Below are positions 26,105 through 34,226 of a stretch of 40,670 nt of DNA, piece after piece. The translations under genes and the position numbers were made by a program. Numbering within the stretch: the stretch's first letter is position 1; each line of letters starts with the position of its first letter. This stretch comes from Bacteroidota bacterium (GTDB lineage: Bacteria; Bacteroidota; Bacteroidia; Chitinophagales; UBA10324): positions 1 through 40,670 of the forward strand of contig JAFDYS010000039.1 in the NCBI GenBank assembly GCA_018267315.1, in the 5' to 3' direction. A model generated the notes under the pieces. That model had not been told where the DNA came from, did no database searches, and worked only from the letters and a program-made list of their open reading frames with translations.

Positions 26105-28435
26105 ATGAAACACATCCTGAATTTGTTGTTGCTGCTTTTTCCGGCAGCAATGCTCCGGGCGCAGCCGTATTTCCCCTCACAGGGAAAAGTGTACAATGAC
26201 ACCATGGTTCCGCGCATCGACGTGTTCATGGATCCCGATTCGCTCGAAATCATGTTCAATGATCTGTTTACGGAAACGGAATACACGGCACTCTTTGTTT
26301 TCAATGAAGGAACATCGGTTGACACCGTGGAAAATGTCGGCATCCGGGTGCGCGGGAACACTTCACAATCTTCAGCGAAGAAATCCTTCAAGATTTCGTT
26401 CAACACCTTTAAGCCGGGAGGAGATTTTGAAGGATTTGAAAAGCTTCACCTGAATGGCGAGCACAACGATCCGTCAGTCATTCGCTCCAAACTTTACTGG
26501 GATGTTTATAAAAGCATCGGTGTTCCCGGCCCGAGAGCCAACCACGTCGATTTCTTCATCAACGGCCGATACTTCGGGCTTTACATGAACGTGGAAGTGA
26601 TTGATGAAAACTTTGTAAAGAGCCGCTTCGGAAATAAAGACGGAAACCTGTACAAGTGCCTCTGGCCCGCCGATCTCAATTATATCAGCGACAACCCGGA
26701 TGATTACAAGTTTGAAGCGGCCGGCCGGCGAACCTACGAGCTGCAAACGAACACGGCTGCTGATGATTACACCGACCTCTCGGATTTCATTTCACTGCTG
26801 AAGTTCACCTCCGATGCTGATCTGCCCGCCGCACTAGAAAAACAATTCAATGTGAATTCATTTCTCAGAACCTATGCGACGGATGCCGCATCAGGAAACT
26901 GGGATGACTACTTCTATAATCAAAACAACTTCTACCTCTATCACAACAGCGAAACGGGAAAATTTGAATTCATCTCGTACGACACTGACAACACATTCGG
27001 CATTGACTGGTTCGGCATTGACTGGGGAACCAAAGACATTTACCAATGGTACAACAGCGGCCTGAATCTGCTGCTGCAGCAAAGAGTGTGGGGCATTCCG
27101 GAATATGTGAACCGCTACACGTTTTTCATGAAGCAACTGCAGTCAGGATTGATGGATACCACCAACATGTTTCCGAAGATTGATTCCATCTTCAACCTGA
27201 TTCACGCATCCGCCGAAGCGGATTCATTCCGCACACTTGATTACGGATGGGATTACGCCGACTTCGTACAGTCATACACCGATCCCACTGATTTGGCTTA
27301 CCAGGTCAAGTATGGGCTGAAACCCTATTTCACGGCAAGGCATGCCTCCACAGAAACACAACTGCAAAACACCAATGTCATTCCTATCATCAGCGAGGTG
27401 AATCATTTGCCCACTACAGTTCACGCCGGTGATACCGTTTTTGTTACTGCATGGATCCAGGATGAAACCACGCCGACTTCCACCAACCTTTATTACTCTG
27501 TAAACGGCGGAAGCTGGACATCTGCGGCGATGAGCGATGACGGGCTTCATCACGATGGAGTGGCCAACGATGATATCTACGGCGCCTCGTTCATCAGCAA
27601 CAATATTCTGGATACCATTCACTATTATATCACGGCAAGGGATGTACTCAATCAGGTTGGCCGTGAGCCGCGGGTGGATGATTTCATACTTGCCGTGGAA
27701 CCCATTCCTCAACTCGTCTTCAACGAACTGATGGCTTCCAACAGCATCACCGTGGTGGATCCCTACCAGGAATATGATGACTGGCTGGAACTGTATAATG
27801 CGGACACGCTTCCTGTTTACCTCGGTAACAAATACCTGAGCGACGAACCGGATAACCCGGACAAGTGGCGGCTGCCGAATGAAACGGTGCCCGCACATGG
27901 CTGGTACCTGATCTGGTGTGACGAGCAGACATTCCAGGGAGGAAATCATGCAAGCTTCAAACTCAAAGCAGGCGGAGAGAAAGTGACACTGAATGAATTC
28001 ACGGGTCTCAGGTACAACCTGCTTGATACCATCTCGTGGTTGAATCTCGCACCTGATGTGGCCATCGGCTGCTACCCGGATGGCGTGTTACCCATTCATG
28101 AACTCGAAGCGCCGACGCCGGGTTTCTCGAATCTGAATGTGGGCATTGAAGTGAACTCTGCCACGGTATCTGCTTATTTCTATCCCAACCCGGTTAGTGA
28201 TTTAACATTCATCCGGCTCCAACTGGATGAACGGCGGATAATCAAAATGGATTGGTTGAATCTACTTGGTGAAACTGTCTTGACCAGTATTCAAAATCTT
28301 CCGGCAGGAATCAGCATTATTCCCATCGGCAGATCAGAACTGCAACAAATGCCTCCCGGCATTTACATGGTGCGAATTTCCGATGCCAATAATCCCACTT
28401 CATTCTCGTTGACCAGGAAAGTGGTGAAGCAATGA
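26105..28435 (+). CDS. T9SS-secreted CotH-kinase-like and lamin-tail-domain protein
   Basis: A 776-residue exported protein. Signal peptide: MKHILNLLLLLFPAAMLRAQ. Residues about 35-390 are CotH-like: RVRGNTSQSSAKKSFKISF (nucleotide-binding lysines near 92-93), NEHYFGLY-type stretch NGRYFGLYMNVEVIDENF, and the metal-binding DTDNTFG at 293-299. CotH proteins are atypical kinases that phosphorylate surface proteins in spore formers. Then comes an Ig-like domain (about 400-505), a lamin-tail domain (about 517-650, FNELMASNS and DDWLELYN), and a T9SS C-terminal domain (about 690-776, YFYPNPVSDLTFIRL to SLTRKVVKQ). Its stop overlaps the next start by ATGA. Kinase activity in this secreted setting is uncertain. 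Confidence 0.9.
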   Translation: MKHILNLLLLLFPAAMLRAQPYFPSQGKVYNDTMVPRIDVFMDPDSLEIMFNDLFTETEYTALFVFNEGTSVDTVENVGIRVRGNTSQSSAKKSFKISFNTFKPGGDFEGFEKLHLNGEHNDPSVIRSKLYWDVYKSIGVPGPRANHVDFFINGRYFGLYMNVEVIDENFVKSRFGNKDGNLYKCLWPADLNYISDNPDDYKFEAAGRRTYELQTNTAADDYTDLSDFISLLKFTSDADLPAALEKQFNVNSFLRTYATDAASGNWDDYFYNQNNFYLYHNSETGKFEFISYDTDNTFGIDWFGIDWGTKDIYQWYNSGLNLLLQQRVWGIPEYVNRYTFFMKQLQSGLMDTTNMFPKIDSIFNLIHASAEADSFRTLDYGWDYADFVQSYTDPTDLAYQVKYGLKPYFTARHASTETQLQNTNVIPIISEVNHLPTTVHAGDTVFVTAWIQDETTPTSTNLYYSVNGGSWTSAAMSDDGLHHDGVANDDIYGASFISNNILDTIHYYITARDVLNQVGREPRVDDFILAVEPIPQLVFNELMASNSITVVDPYQEYDDWLELYNADTLPVYLGNKYLSDEPDNPDKWRLPNETVPAHGWYLIWCDEQTFQGGNHASFKLKAGGEKVTLNEFTGLRYNLLDTISWLNLAPDVAIGCYPDGVLPIHELEAPTPGFSNLNVGIEVNSATVSAYFYPNPVSDLTFIRLQLDERRIIKMDWLNLLGETVLTSIQNLPAGISIIPIGRSELQQMPPGIYMVRISDANNPTSFSLTRKVVKQ

Positions 28436-29184
28436 TGAAAAGGGGGATGCTGCTTTTTGTTTTCAGCTTGATGACGGGAGCGCTCTGCGCGCAGAGTTTC
28501 GTGCTGTTCAGTTCACGCTGGGCTGATGTGAAATCGAAATCATCGAGCCGGACGAAGTCAGTCATTTATATTGACAGCTCTCGCATCACCATTGAGCAGG
28601 GTGAATCGCATCTGTACCTTGACATTAAGTCACAACGGCGCAGCGACAACACTTTTTTCTACACTGTGATTGACTTCAATGATGCCGAATGCCAGGCGGC
28701 CTTTTCTCCGGAGCAAATGGCGTTTGACTATCAGTCGGGTGAATACCAGCTCCGCTACTACATTGATTCCATTCAGATGGAGCAGCATGAAGCGGAAGAA
28801 TCGGAAGACACTGCAGCAGAAGTAAGCGACTCCACTGAAACTGATTCAACAGCAGTTAAAGAAGACAACAACATTTACACCAGCGCCGACCTGATGCCTG
28901 AATTTCCCGGCGGAGCCGATGCGATGAAAACATGGCTGAGTGAAAATGTGAAATACCCGCCGGCCGCAAAGCGCGACAAGATCATCGGGCTGGTGGAAGT
29001 AACGGCCGTAGTGGAGAAAGACGGCTCCCTCAGTGATGTGAAAGTGAAACGCGACATCGGCGGTGGCTGCGGCGAAGAAGCCGTGCGCGCTGTGAAGCTG
29101 ATGCCCGCATGGGTTCCCGGAGAAATCAAAAATGAAACGAAGCGGGTGAAGGTAACGGTGAAGGTGTTCTTTCCGCCGGAGTAG
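28432..29184 (+). CDS. Exported protein with C-terminal TonB domain
   Basis: A 250-residue protein with a signal peptide (MMKRGMLLFVFSLMTGALCAQ), a beta-rich domain of unknown type (about 25-118), an acidic low-complexity linker (EESEDTAAEVSDSTETDSTA), and a TonB C-terminal domain (about 152-250: PEFPGGADAMKTWLSENVKYPPAAK, then IGLVEVTAVVEKDGSLSDVKV and a final VKVTVKVFFPPE). In Bacteroidota such exported TonB_C proteins lacking the usual N-terminal membrane anchor are common, with unclear roles. It overlaps the CotH gene by 4 nt, so translation is probably coupled. The last 51 nt before the end of the gene recur, diverged, at 29810-29860 beyond the toxin-antitoxin pair. Confidence 0.88.
   Translation: MMKRGMLLFVFSLMTGALCAQSFVLFSSRWADVKSKSSSRTKSVIYIDSSRITIEQGESHLYLDIKSQRRSDNTFFYTVIDFNDAECQAAFSPEQMAFDYQSGEYQLRYYIDSIQMEQHEAEESEDTAAEVSDSTETDSTAVKEDNNIYTSADLMPEFPGGADAMKTWLSENVKYPPAAKRDKIIGLVEVTAVVEKDGSLSDVKVKRDIGGGCGEEAVRAVKLMPAWVPGEIKNETKRVKVTVKVFFPPE
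29133..29183 (+). repeat. Direct repeat copy 1 (3' end of the TonB-domain gene)
   Basis: The 51 nt from TGAAACGAAGCGGG to the GTA of the stop region match 29810-29860 at 45 positions. Copy 1 is the live end of the TonB-domain gene. Confidence 0.85.
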
Positions 29185-29210
29185 TAATACCCGTTTCCAT
29201 TCTGAATTAA

Positions 29211-29218
29211 TAAATTTG
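29211..29218 (+). promoter_or_regulatory. Bacteroidota -7 box for the toxin-antitoxin pair (TAAATTTG)
   Basis: TAAATTTG is an exact TAnnTTTG match 17 nt before the antitoxin ATG, in the 51-nt gap after the TonB-domain gene. The pair therefore probably has its own promoter. Confidence 0.55.
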
Positions 29219-29235
29219 AAGTTCAAACCGTTTAA

Positions 29236-29454
29236 ATGAGCATTCACGTTGAATACATAAGTGATCGTCGCACTCGTCGAAAAATGATCATGATGCCACA
29301 ACGACAATGGGAAAAGTTTTATTCCGAGCATCAGAAACTTCAGCGCAAGCTTGAAATTCTCTCCGGCATTCAAAAAGCGATGAAGGAAGTGAAGCGCGTC
29401 AGCGAGGGAAAAAAGAAACTAAAAACCTTGCGCGAAGTTCTGAATGAACTATAA
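29236..29454 (+). CDS. Putative type II antitoxin (partner of RelE/ParE-like toxin)
   Basis: A 72-residue highly charged helical protein (QWEKFYSEHQKLQRKLEILSGIQKAMKEVKRVSEGKKKLKTL) that ends 11 nt inside the next gene. No DNA-binding domain is recognised with certainty; the N-terminal HVEYISDRRTRRKMIMMPQRQW could form a short strand-helix of the kind seen in AbrB or RHH antitoxins. The antitoxin assignment rests mainly on small size, position before a RelE/ParE-like toxin and overlap. A consensus -7 box lies 17 nt upstream. Confidence 0.75.
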   Translation: MSIHVEYISDRRTRRKMIMMPQRQWEKFYSEHQKLQRKLEILSGIQKAMKEVKRVSEGKKKLKTLREVLNEL

Positions 29455-29782
29455 GATCGTTGCCACTTCCAATTCTGTCAAGGAACTGAAGCGTCTTGCA
29501 CGCAAGTTTCCATCTTTAAAGAACGATCTTGAAAAATTTGAAAGCGAGTTATTGCTCAATCCTCGTCAGGGTGATTCCCTTGGAGGTAATGCATACAAGA
29601 TTCGCCTTGCAGTGAAGAGCAAAGGGAAAGGCAAAAGCGGAGGCATGAGAGTCATCACCTACCTTGAACTGGATTTTATTGTGACTGATCTCACCAACAT
29701 TTTTCTTCTTTCTATTTATGATAAATCGGAAGCAGCAACTATTTCAAAAGAAGAAATCAGAAGATTGATAACGGCAAAATAA
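29444..29782 (+). CDS. RelE/ParE-family toxin
   Basis: A 112-residue protein with the compact RelE/ParE pattern: YKIVATSNSVKELKRLARKFPSLKNDLEKF (strand then two helices), LGGNAYKIRLAVKSKGKGKSGGMRVITYL (strands with basic residues, where RelE toxins place their catalytic or ribosome-contacting Lys and Arg), then IFLLSIYDKSEAATISKEEIRRLI. RelE members cut mRNA at the ribosome; ParE members poison gyrase; this sequence fits the RelE/HigB side better but that is inferred. ATG 29444 overlaps the antitoxin by 11 nt, as usual for such operons. The pair is bracketed by direct copies of the TonB-domain gene end. Confidence 0.87.
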   Translation: MNYKIVATSNSVKELKRLARKFPSLKNDLEKFESELLLNPRQGDSLGGNAYKIRLAVKSKGKGKSGGMRVITYLELDFIVTDLTNIFLLSIYDKSEAATISKEEIRRLITAK

Positions 29783-29809
29783 AAAGTTACTTCTGTTAAA
29801 AATGAAAAT

Positions 29810-29860
29810 TGAAACGAAGCGAGTGAAAGTGACGGTGAAGGTTTTTTTTTCGCCGGAGTA
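29810..29860 (+). repeat. Direct repeat copy 2 (orphan tonB-like gene end)
   Basis: This copy reads IETKRVKVTVKVFFSPE then TAA, against NETKRVKVTVKVFFPPE then TAG in the intact gene. Within the 51-nt match, five of six base changes are silent, so the fragment was under coding selection when it diverged. Nothing recognisable of the upstream part of such a gene remains. It abuts the 3' end of the convergent kelch gene. Confidence 0.8.
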
Positions 29861-29861
29861 A

Positions 29862-30890
29862 TTACTTCTGCAAATTGATTTGCGCCGCATACACGTGATC
29901 CCTGACGATCAATTTCACCAAATACATTCCTTCGGCTGCATCATCGCTCAATTGAATTTCTGCTTGCAGTTTTCCTTTTCGTATCGTTGAGCTTTGGGAA
30001 AACACAACTTGTCCGAGAGCGTTGATCACTTCAATCTCTGCTTCTGAAATTTCATTTTCACTATTGAGGAATAACATGAATGCTCCATCAGTTGGATTGG
30101 GAAAGACAGAAAGTATTGATGCGCTGTTTTCAATGGAGGAAATTCCCACTCCGAATTCATCGATCTCTCCATTGCAATTATCATCGATGCCGTTGTTTGG
30201 AATTTCAGGCGTACCGGGATGGATGTTGGGATTGGTGTCATCACAATCGCCATTGTAGATGATATAACCCTCAGGAATCACACAGGCTGAATCAATGATG
30301 CTGTTTGCATCATCGCCGTAGCCATCACTGTCTGCATCGGGATAAACAACCAATCCGTCACAGGATGCATTGTATTCCCAGAAATCATTGAAAGGAAAAT
30401 TAAATGACCTATCCCCTGTACCTATGTAGCCCCTGCTTTCTATGCTGAAGCCAATGGCTTCCGCTCTCCCATCGCCTGCAAAATCTGATTTCTGCGTCCA
30501 GGTGTTACCATCAGGATCGAATTCCAAAATATCATTGTAGTAATAAGGTCCGTTAGTGCCATGCCCCATTCCTATAAACCCTTTGCTGCCAATGCTGAAA
30601 CCAATGGCCCCACTGCGTGGAACTTCTCCGCAGTCTGCTTTCTGCATCCATGTGTTTGTGGAAGGATTGTATTCCCAGAAATCCTTTCTTAAAGCTCCGT
30701 CATATCCTGTTCCCAGGTATCCATTGCTGCCAATGCTGAAACTTACAGCAGCGTGTCGGGCAGTGGGCCCGTTAGCAGTATACGAGCCGACATCGCTTTT
30801 TTGAACCCAGGTATCTTGGGCAAATGAAGAATGGCAGTTGATTAATACAAGAAGCAAAATGGCAGCTGTCAGGAGGAATTGCTTTACCAT
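29862..30890 (-). CDS. T9SS-secreted protein with short kelch region and MopE-type metal-binding motif
   Basis: A 342-residue exported protein. Signal peptide: MVKQFLLTAAILLLVLINCHSSFAQ. Three kelch-like repeats follow (about 26-175), each with GFSIG or SFSIGSNGYLGTG, DFWEYNPSTNTWMQK and GR/PR elements; a full propeller needs more, so this looks shortened. Residues about 182-246 hold a Ca-binding-like stretch (DADSDGYGDDANS) and a MopE motif (GDCDDTNPNIHPGTPEIPNN and GIDDNCNGEIDE), which binds metal in MopE. The T9SS C-terminal domain covers about 256-342 (SVFPNPTDGAFMLF to YAAQINLQK). It converges on the toxin-antitoxin region. Partners of the kelch surface are unknown. Confidence 0.87.
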   Translation of the reverse strand: MVKQFLLTAAILLLVLINCHSSFAQDTWVQKSDVGSYTANGPTARHAAVSFSIGSNGYLGTGYDGALRKDFWEYNPSTNTWMQKADCGEVPRSGAIGFSIGSKGFIGMGHGTNGPYYYNDILEFDPDGNTWTQKSDFAGDGRAEAIGFSIESRGYIGTGDRSFNFPFNDFWEYNASCDGLVVYPDADSDGYGDDANSIIDSACVIPEGYIIYNGDCDDTNPNIHPGTPEIPNNGIDDNCNGEIDEFGVGISSIENSASILSVFPNPTDGAFMLFLNSENEISEAEIEVINALGQVVFSQSSTIRKGKLQAEIQLSDDAAEGMYLVKLIVRDHVYAAQINLQK

Positions 30891-31292
30891 AAGAATGATA
30901 ATTGAGTAGTTAATTCATAATTGAATGGCACTATCGAAAGCTGCATGCTTTAAAAAATCAGGGCTGGTCGGACTTGCCTTGCCTTCACAAAGACGGGCAT
31001 CAATAGATCAACATGCAATAGTCCTTATGAAGGTATGAATCATTCTTCAGAATTATCAAACCAGTTTTTATGCTTTACAAAGAGAGGCATTGCCTTCGGC
31101 TCCCACAATCGCCAGATCTGGCGATTTTTTTATTCACCAAAATGCAGCATGTCCATCATCGTTAAATCAGCAAAAATTTCAAGCCAGATTAAACCTATTT
31201 GAATGTGCGGCGTCCCTATCGTCAATCAGCACCCGAAACCGCTGATTAGCTAATTTCACCCGGTGCCTGTGCATCCTTAAAACTTCTGATAC
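30891..31292. other. 402-nt intergenic region without a recognised gene
   Basis: No convincing coding region is visible on either strand. The region lies between the divergent kelch and lipoprotein genes and holds one strong terminator-like palindrome (31107-31131) with no known gene upstream of it. Promoters for both flanking genes should lie here, but no exact TAnnTTTG box was found. Confidence 0.6.
31107..31131 (+). terminator. Orphan rho-independent terminator-like hairpin
   Basis: AATCGCCAGATCTGGCGATT is a perfect 20-nt palindrome that runs into seven Ts on the + strand. The nearest + strand gene upstream is the toxin, 1.3 kb away and beyond an opposing gene, so it may end an unrecognised small RNA transcribed from somewhere in 30891-31106. 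Confidence 0.6.
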
Positions 31293-32141
31293 ATGAAATG
31301 CTTCCTCTCATTTTACCTCACCGCTCTCGTCCTCTCTTTTGCCATGCTCTCATCGTGTAACAAGAATGACGAAGCACCCAGTCTGGCTTCGGAAGAAGCC
31401 AATGCCATGGCGGAAAATGAATCCAACCGCGTGATTCAATCAGTCAACAACACCGCTATTGGAGCGGGGTTGATGGGTTCCTCTTCTGATGTGCGTGACA
31501 TGGAAGATTTCCTTCCGGCATGCGCCACCGTTATTGTTGATACCATTAATTCCTTCAAGACCATCACGATTGATTTCGGAACAGAGCCGTGCCTCTGCGA
31601 TGAGTGGGACAATCGCTATCGCCAGGGCATCATCACCGCCACATGGACCGGCGCATACCGCGATTCAGGAACCGTGATTACAATTGTTACGCAGGATTAT
31701 TACCAGGGCGAACTTCCTTCTCACATGAATAAATTCGACTTCAATAAAACGGTGACCAACATGGGGCATAACGATAACGGCAACCTCCACTATGCGATCA
31801 ATGTTTCCAGCGCCGTCATCACGCTCTACACCGGTGAGACCATCACCTGGACCTCGCAACGCGACCGCGAATGGATTGAAGGCGAACCAACCCTGCTGCC
31901 GTTTGATGACAAGTATTCGATCACCGGATCAGCTTCCGGCACTGACCGCCTCGGGCAGCCCTTCACGGTCACCATCACCAATCCCCTCATCTTCAAATTC
32001 GGCTGCCCGTGGATCACTCAGGGCACGATGGAAATCCAGCACGGTTCCAATCCGGTTGCCACGCTCGATTACGGTGACGGCACCTGCGACAACAACGCCA
32101 CGGTAACCGTCAACGGCAACACGTATAACATCGAGCTCTGA
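31293..32141 (+). CDS. Hypothetical lipoprotein
   Basis: A 282-residue protein with a lipoprotein signal: hydrophobic LTALVLSFAMLSSC, with the lipobox LSSC and acylated Cys22, followed by a short polar linker (NKNDEAPSLASEEANAMAEN). The rest is beta-rich with repeating threonine/aspartate strands (RQGIITATWTGAYRDSGTVI, KYSITGSASGTDRLGQPFTV) and a conserved-looking end (GTMEIQHGSNPVATLDYGDGTCDNNATVTVNG). Similar lipoproteins are common in Bacteroidota but I know no function. A strong terminator follows 20 nt after the stop. The region upstream shows only a weak -7-like TAATTTCA. Confidence 0.8.
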   Translation: MKCFLSFYLTALVLSFAMLSSCNKNDEAPSLASEEANAMAENESNRVIQSVNNTAIGAGLMGSSSDVRDMEDFLPACATVIVDTINSFKTITIDFGTEPCLCDEWDNRYRQGIITATWTGAYRDSGTVITIVTQDYYQGELPSHMNKFDFNKTVTNMGHNDNGNLHYAINVSSAVITLYTGETITWTSQRDREWIEGEPTLLPFDDKYSITGSASGTDRLGQPFTVTITNPLIFKFGCPWITQGTMEIQHGSNPVATLDYGDGTCDNNATVTVNGNTYNIEL

Positions 32142-32161
32142 ACAAAGCACATGATGAAAAG

Positions 32162-32195
32162 AAGAGGGCAATCCAATGATTGCCCTCTTTTTTTT
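32162..32195 (+). terminator. Strong rho-independent terminator after the lipoprotein gene
   Basis: AAGAGGGCAATC and GATTGCCCTCTT form a perfect 12-bp stem with loop CAAT, and eight Ts run from the end of the stem. This is the clearest terminator in the window. Confidence 0.92.
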
Positions 32196-32212
32196 CAGCC
32201 GACGGCGCGGGC

Positions 32213-32220
32213 TATCTTTG
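32213..32220 (+). promoter_or_regulatory. Bacteroidota -7 box for the aldehyde dehydrogenase gene (TATCTTTG)
   Basis: TATCTTTG is an exact TAnnTTTG match located just after the terminator and 31 nt before ATG 32252, which supports that start and an independent transcription unit. Confidence 0.6.
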
Positions 32221-32251
32221 TCCTGCGCATTCCCACCTGAAATTTTCTTTC

Positions 32252-33694
32252 ATGATCAAGATACAGAATTACATCGGCGGTAAATTGATTGATCCTGCCG
32301 GAAACGGATTTTTGCCCAATGTAAATCCGGCGACAGGCGAAGTGTATTCACAGGTTCCTGATTCCGATGAGCGTGATTTGGAACTTGCTGTGCAGTCCGC
32401 ACAAAAAGTTTTTCCGCAGTGGTCATCCACACCGGCGCAGGAGCGTTGCAACATCATGATGCGAATTGCCGAACTGATTGAGCAACGTCTGGATCACTTT
32501 GTGAAAGCAGAAGTAAACGACAGCGGCAAGACTGTTTCACTGGCAAGTTCACTCGACATTCCGCGCGCTGCTCAGAACTTCCGGTTTTATGCAACAGCTG
32601 CGGTTCAGTTTGCGACGGAAGCGCACGTCATGGAAAGCGGCACGGTGAACTACACGTTGCGTCAGCCGATCGGTGTAGTTGGTTGCATTTCTCCATGGAA
32701 TCTTCCGCTCTATTTATTTACTTGGAAAATTGTTCCGGCGCTGGCTGCAGGCAATTGCGTGATTGGAAAACCGAGTGAAGTGACGCCGATGACAGCTTTT
32801 GAACTTTCAAAAGTCTGCATCGAAGCCGGATTACCTGCAGGTGTGCTCAACATCATTCATGGACTCGGACCGAATGCAGGGATGTCGATCGTGAAGCATC
32901 CTGCCGTGAAAGCCATTTCATTTACCGGAAGTACGAGGGCAGGTAGAGAAATTGCCGCAACGGCCGCCCCCATGTTCAAGAAACTTTCGCTTGAACTCGG
33001 AGGAAAAAATCCCAACATCATTTTTGCCGACTGCGATTTTGAGAAGATGATTCAAACCACATTGAAATCATCCTTCGACAACCAGGGAGAAATTTGTTTG
33101 TGCGGTTCGCGCATCATCATCGAGAAATCCATCTACGAAAAATTCAAAGAGCGGTTTGTTGCCGAAACGAAAAAACTGAAAGTGGGTGATCCGTTAGAGA
33201 AAGAAACGAATGTAGGCGCCATCGTTTCAAAACAGCACTTCGATAAGATCAACTACCACATTCAGCTGGCAAAAGAGGAAGGCGGAAAAATTTTGACGGG
33301 TGGAAACGTGATAAAGATGAACGGACGCTGTGAAAACGGCTGGTTCATCGAACCGACCATTATTGAAGGATTGCCGTGGAATTGCAGAACAAACCAGGAA
33401 GAAATTTTTGGACCGGTAGTAACGTTGCTTCCTTTCGAAACAGAAGAGGAAGCGATTCGACTTGCGAACTCCACCGAATACGGATTGTCCGCTTCTATCT
33501 GGACACAGAATCTTTCCCGTGCACATCGCGTTGGAGCACAAGTGCAAAGCGGCATCATCTGGATCAACTGCTGGCTGCTTCGTGATTTGCGTACGCCGTT
33601 CGGCGGCATGAAAAATTCAGGTGTTGGGAGTGAAGGCGGTTTTGAAGCGATGAAGTTTTTCACGGAGGCGAAGAATGTTTGCATCAAACTGTAA
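32252..33694 (+). CDS. Aldehyde dehydrogenase, probably 2-aminomuconic/hydroxymuconic semialdehyde dehydrogenase
   Basis: A 480-residue NAD-dependent aldehyde dehydrogenase. Catalytic residues are Glu248 in SLELGGKNP and Cys282 in NQGEICLCGSR; the NAD-binding FTGSTRAGR is at 224-232, and Asn150 lies in SPWNLP. The stretches GEICLCGSRI and INCWLLRDLRTPFGGMKNSG resemble ALDH8A1 and bacterial 2-aminomuconic semialdehyde dehydrogenases. Together with tryptophan dioxygenase and a RidA-type deaminase within 5 kb, a place in the kynurenine/aminomuconate route is likely: oxidation of 2-aminomuconate-6-semialdehyde to 2-aminomuconate. The frame is open from 32180, but ATG 32252 (MIKIQNYIGGKLIDP) is the family start and follows a -7 box. 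Betaine or other aldehyde substrates are less likely. Confidence 0.9.
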   Translation: MIKIQNYIGGKLIDPAGNGFLPNVNPATGEVYSQVPDSDERDLELAVQSAQKVFPQWSSTPAQERCNIMMRIAELIEQRLDHFVKAEVNDSGKTVSLASSLDIPRAAQNFRFYATAAVQFATEAHVMESGTVNYTLRQPIGVVGCISPWNLPLYLFTWKIVPALAAGNCVIGKPSEVTPMTAFELSKVCIEAGLPAGVLNIIHGLGPNAGMSIVKHPAVKAISFTGSTRAGREIAATAAPMFKKLSLELGGKNPNIIFADCDFEKMIQTTLKSSFDNQGEICLCGSRIIIEKSIYEKFKERFVAETKKLKVGDPLEKETNVGAIVSKQHFDKINYHIQLAKEEGGKILTGGNVIKMNGRCENGWFIEPTIIEGLPWNCRTNQEEIFGPVVTLLPFETEEEAIRLANSTEYGLSASIWTQNLSRAHRVGAQVQSGIIWINCWLLRDLRTPFGGMKNSGVGSEGGFEAMKFFTEAKNVCIKL

Positions 33695-33742
33695 TAGTCA
33701 TTGGTCACTTGTGTAATAGCATTGAATCACATTAATTTTTTT

Positions 33743-33822
33743 GTCTGTTAGTCTCTTGGTTTCTTAGTCTGCCTGTTACTGGGTTTGTTCGCTTCCTAGT
33801 TTTATGGTTTCGTAGTTTCAAT
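33743..33822. repeat. 8-nt repeat array upstream of the four-helix-bundle gene
   Basis: Ten consecutive degenerate octamers with consensus GTYTSTTR are in phase: GTCTGTTA, GTCTCTTG, GTTTCTTA, GTCTGCCT, GTTACTGG, GTTTGTTC, GCTTCCTA, GTTTTATG, GTTTCGTA, GTTTCAAT. The best units are the reverse complement of the units in the array after the gene, so the two arrays are inverted. The gene starts 9 nt later. Confidence 0.75.
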
Positions 33823-33830
33823 TTTGATAG

Positions 33831-34226
33831 ATGTATAAGTTGGAGGACCTTGAAGTATTCCAATTATCAGTAAAACTTTCTGATGAAGTTTGGAATATGG
33901 TTATAAAATGGAAGCCACTGGCACAGGATACTATCGGAAGGCAACTTATACGATCAACGGACTCTATTGCAGCCAACATTGCTGAAGGATATGGCCGCTT
34001 TTCATTGAAAGAAAACAGGCAATTCTGCATGTATAGCAGAGGATCGATTATGGAAACAAAAAGTTGGTTAATGAAAGGCAGAAACAGAAATCTCATCACC
34101 GAGTTACAATGCCAGGATCTAATGTCACAACTTGAAACCATTCACATTAAACTGAACGCTTACCTGAAATTTATTCAGAAAAGTGAGCAACGGCTTACGA
34201 ACAAGAATAGGAAACTAAGAGACTAA
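33831..34226 (+). CDS. Four-helix-bundle protein (23S rRNA intervening-sequence protein family)
   Basis: A 131-residue helical protein of the four-helix-bundle/S23 family, with the diagnostic RSTDSIAANIAEGYGRFSLKE at the second helix and LEDLEVFQLSVKLSDEVWNM at the first. Relatives form basic pentameric barrels; Avd of diversity-generating retroelements is a distant relative, but no reverse transcriptase or template repeat is here. Length is slightly long because the tail (RLTNKNRKLRD) runs into an 8-nt repeat that supplies the TAA stop. The gene sits between inverted octamer arrays and separates the dehydrogenase from the rest of the tryptophan cluster, suggesting it is an insertion. Its cellular role is unknown. 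Confidence 0.9.
   Translation: MYKLEDLEVFQLSVKLSDEVWNMVIKWKPLAQDTIGRQLIRSTDSIAANIAEGYGRFSLKENRQFCMYSRGSIMETKSWLMKGRNRNLITELQCQDLMSQLETIHIKLNAYLKFIQKSEQRLTNKNRKLRD

Noticed and set aside
33831..34226. Four-helix-bundle gene as the Avd gene of a diversity-generating retroelement
   Set aside because: No reverse transcriptase, no template/variable repeat pair and no adenine-biased differences were seen nearby.
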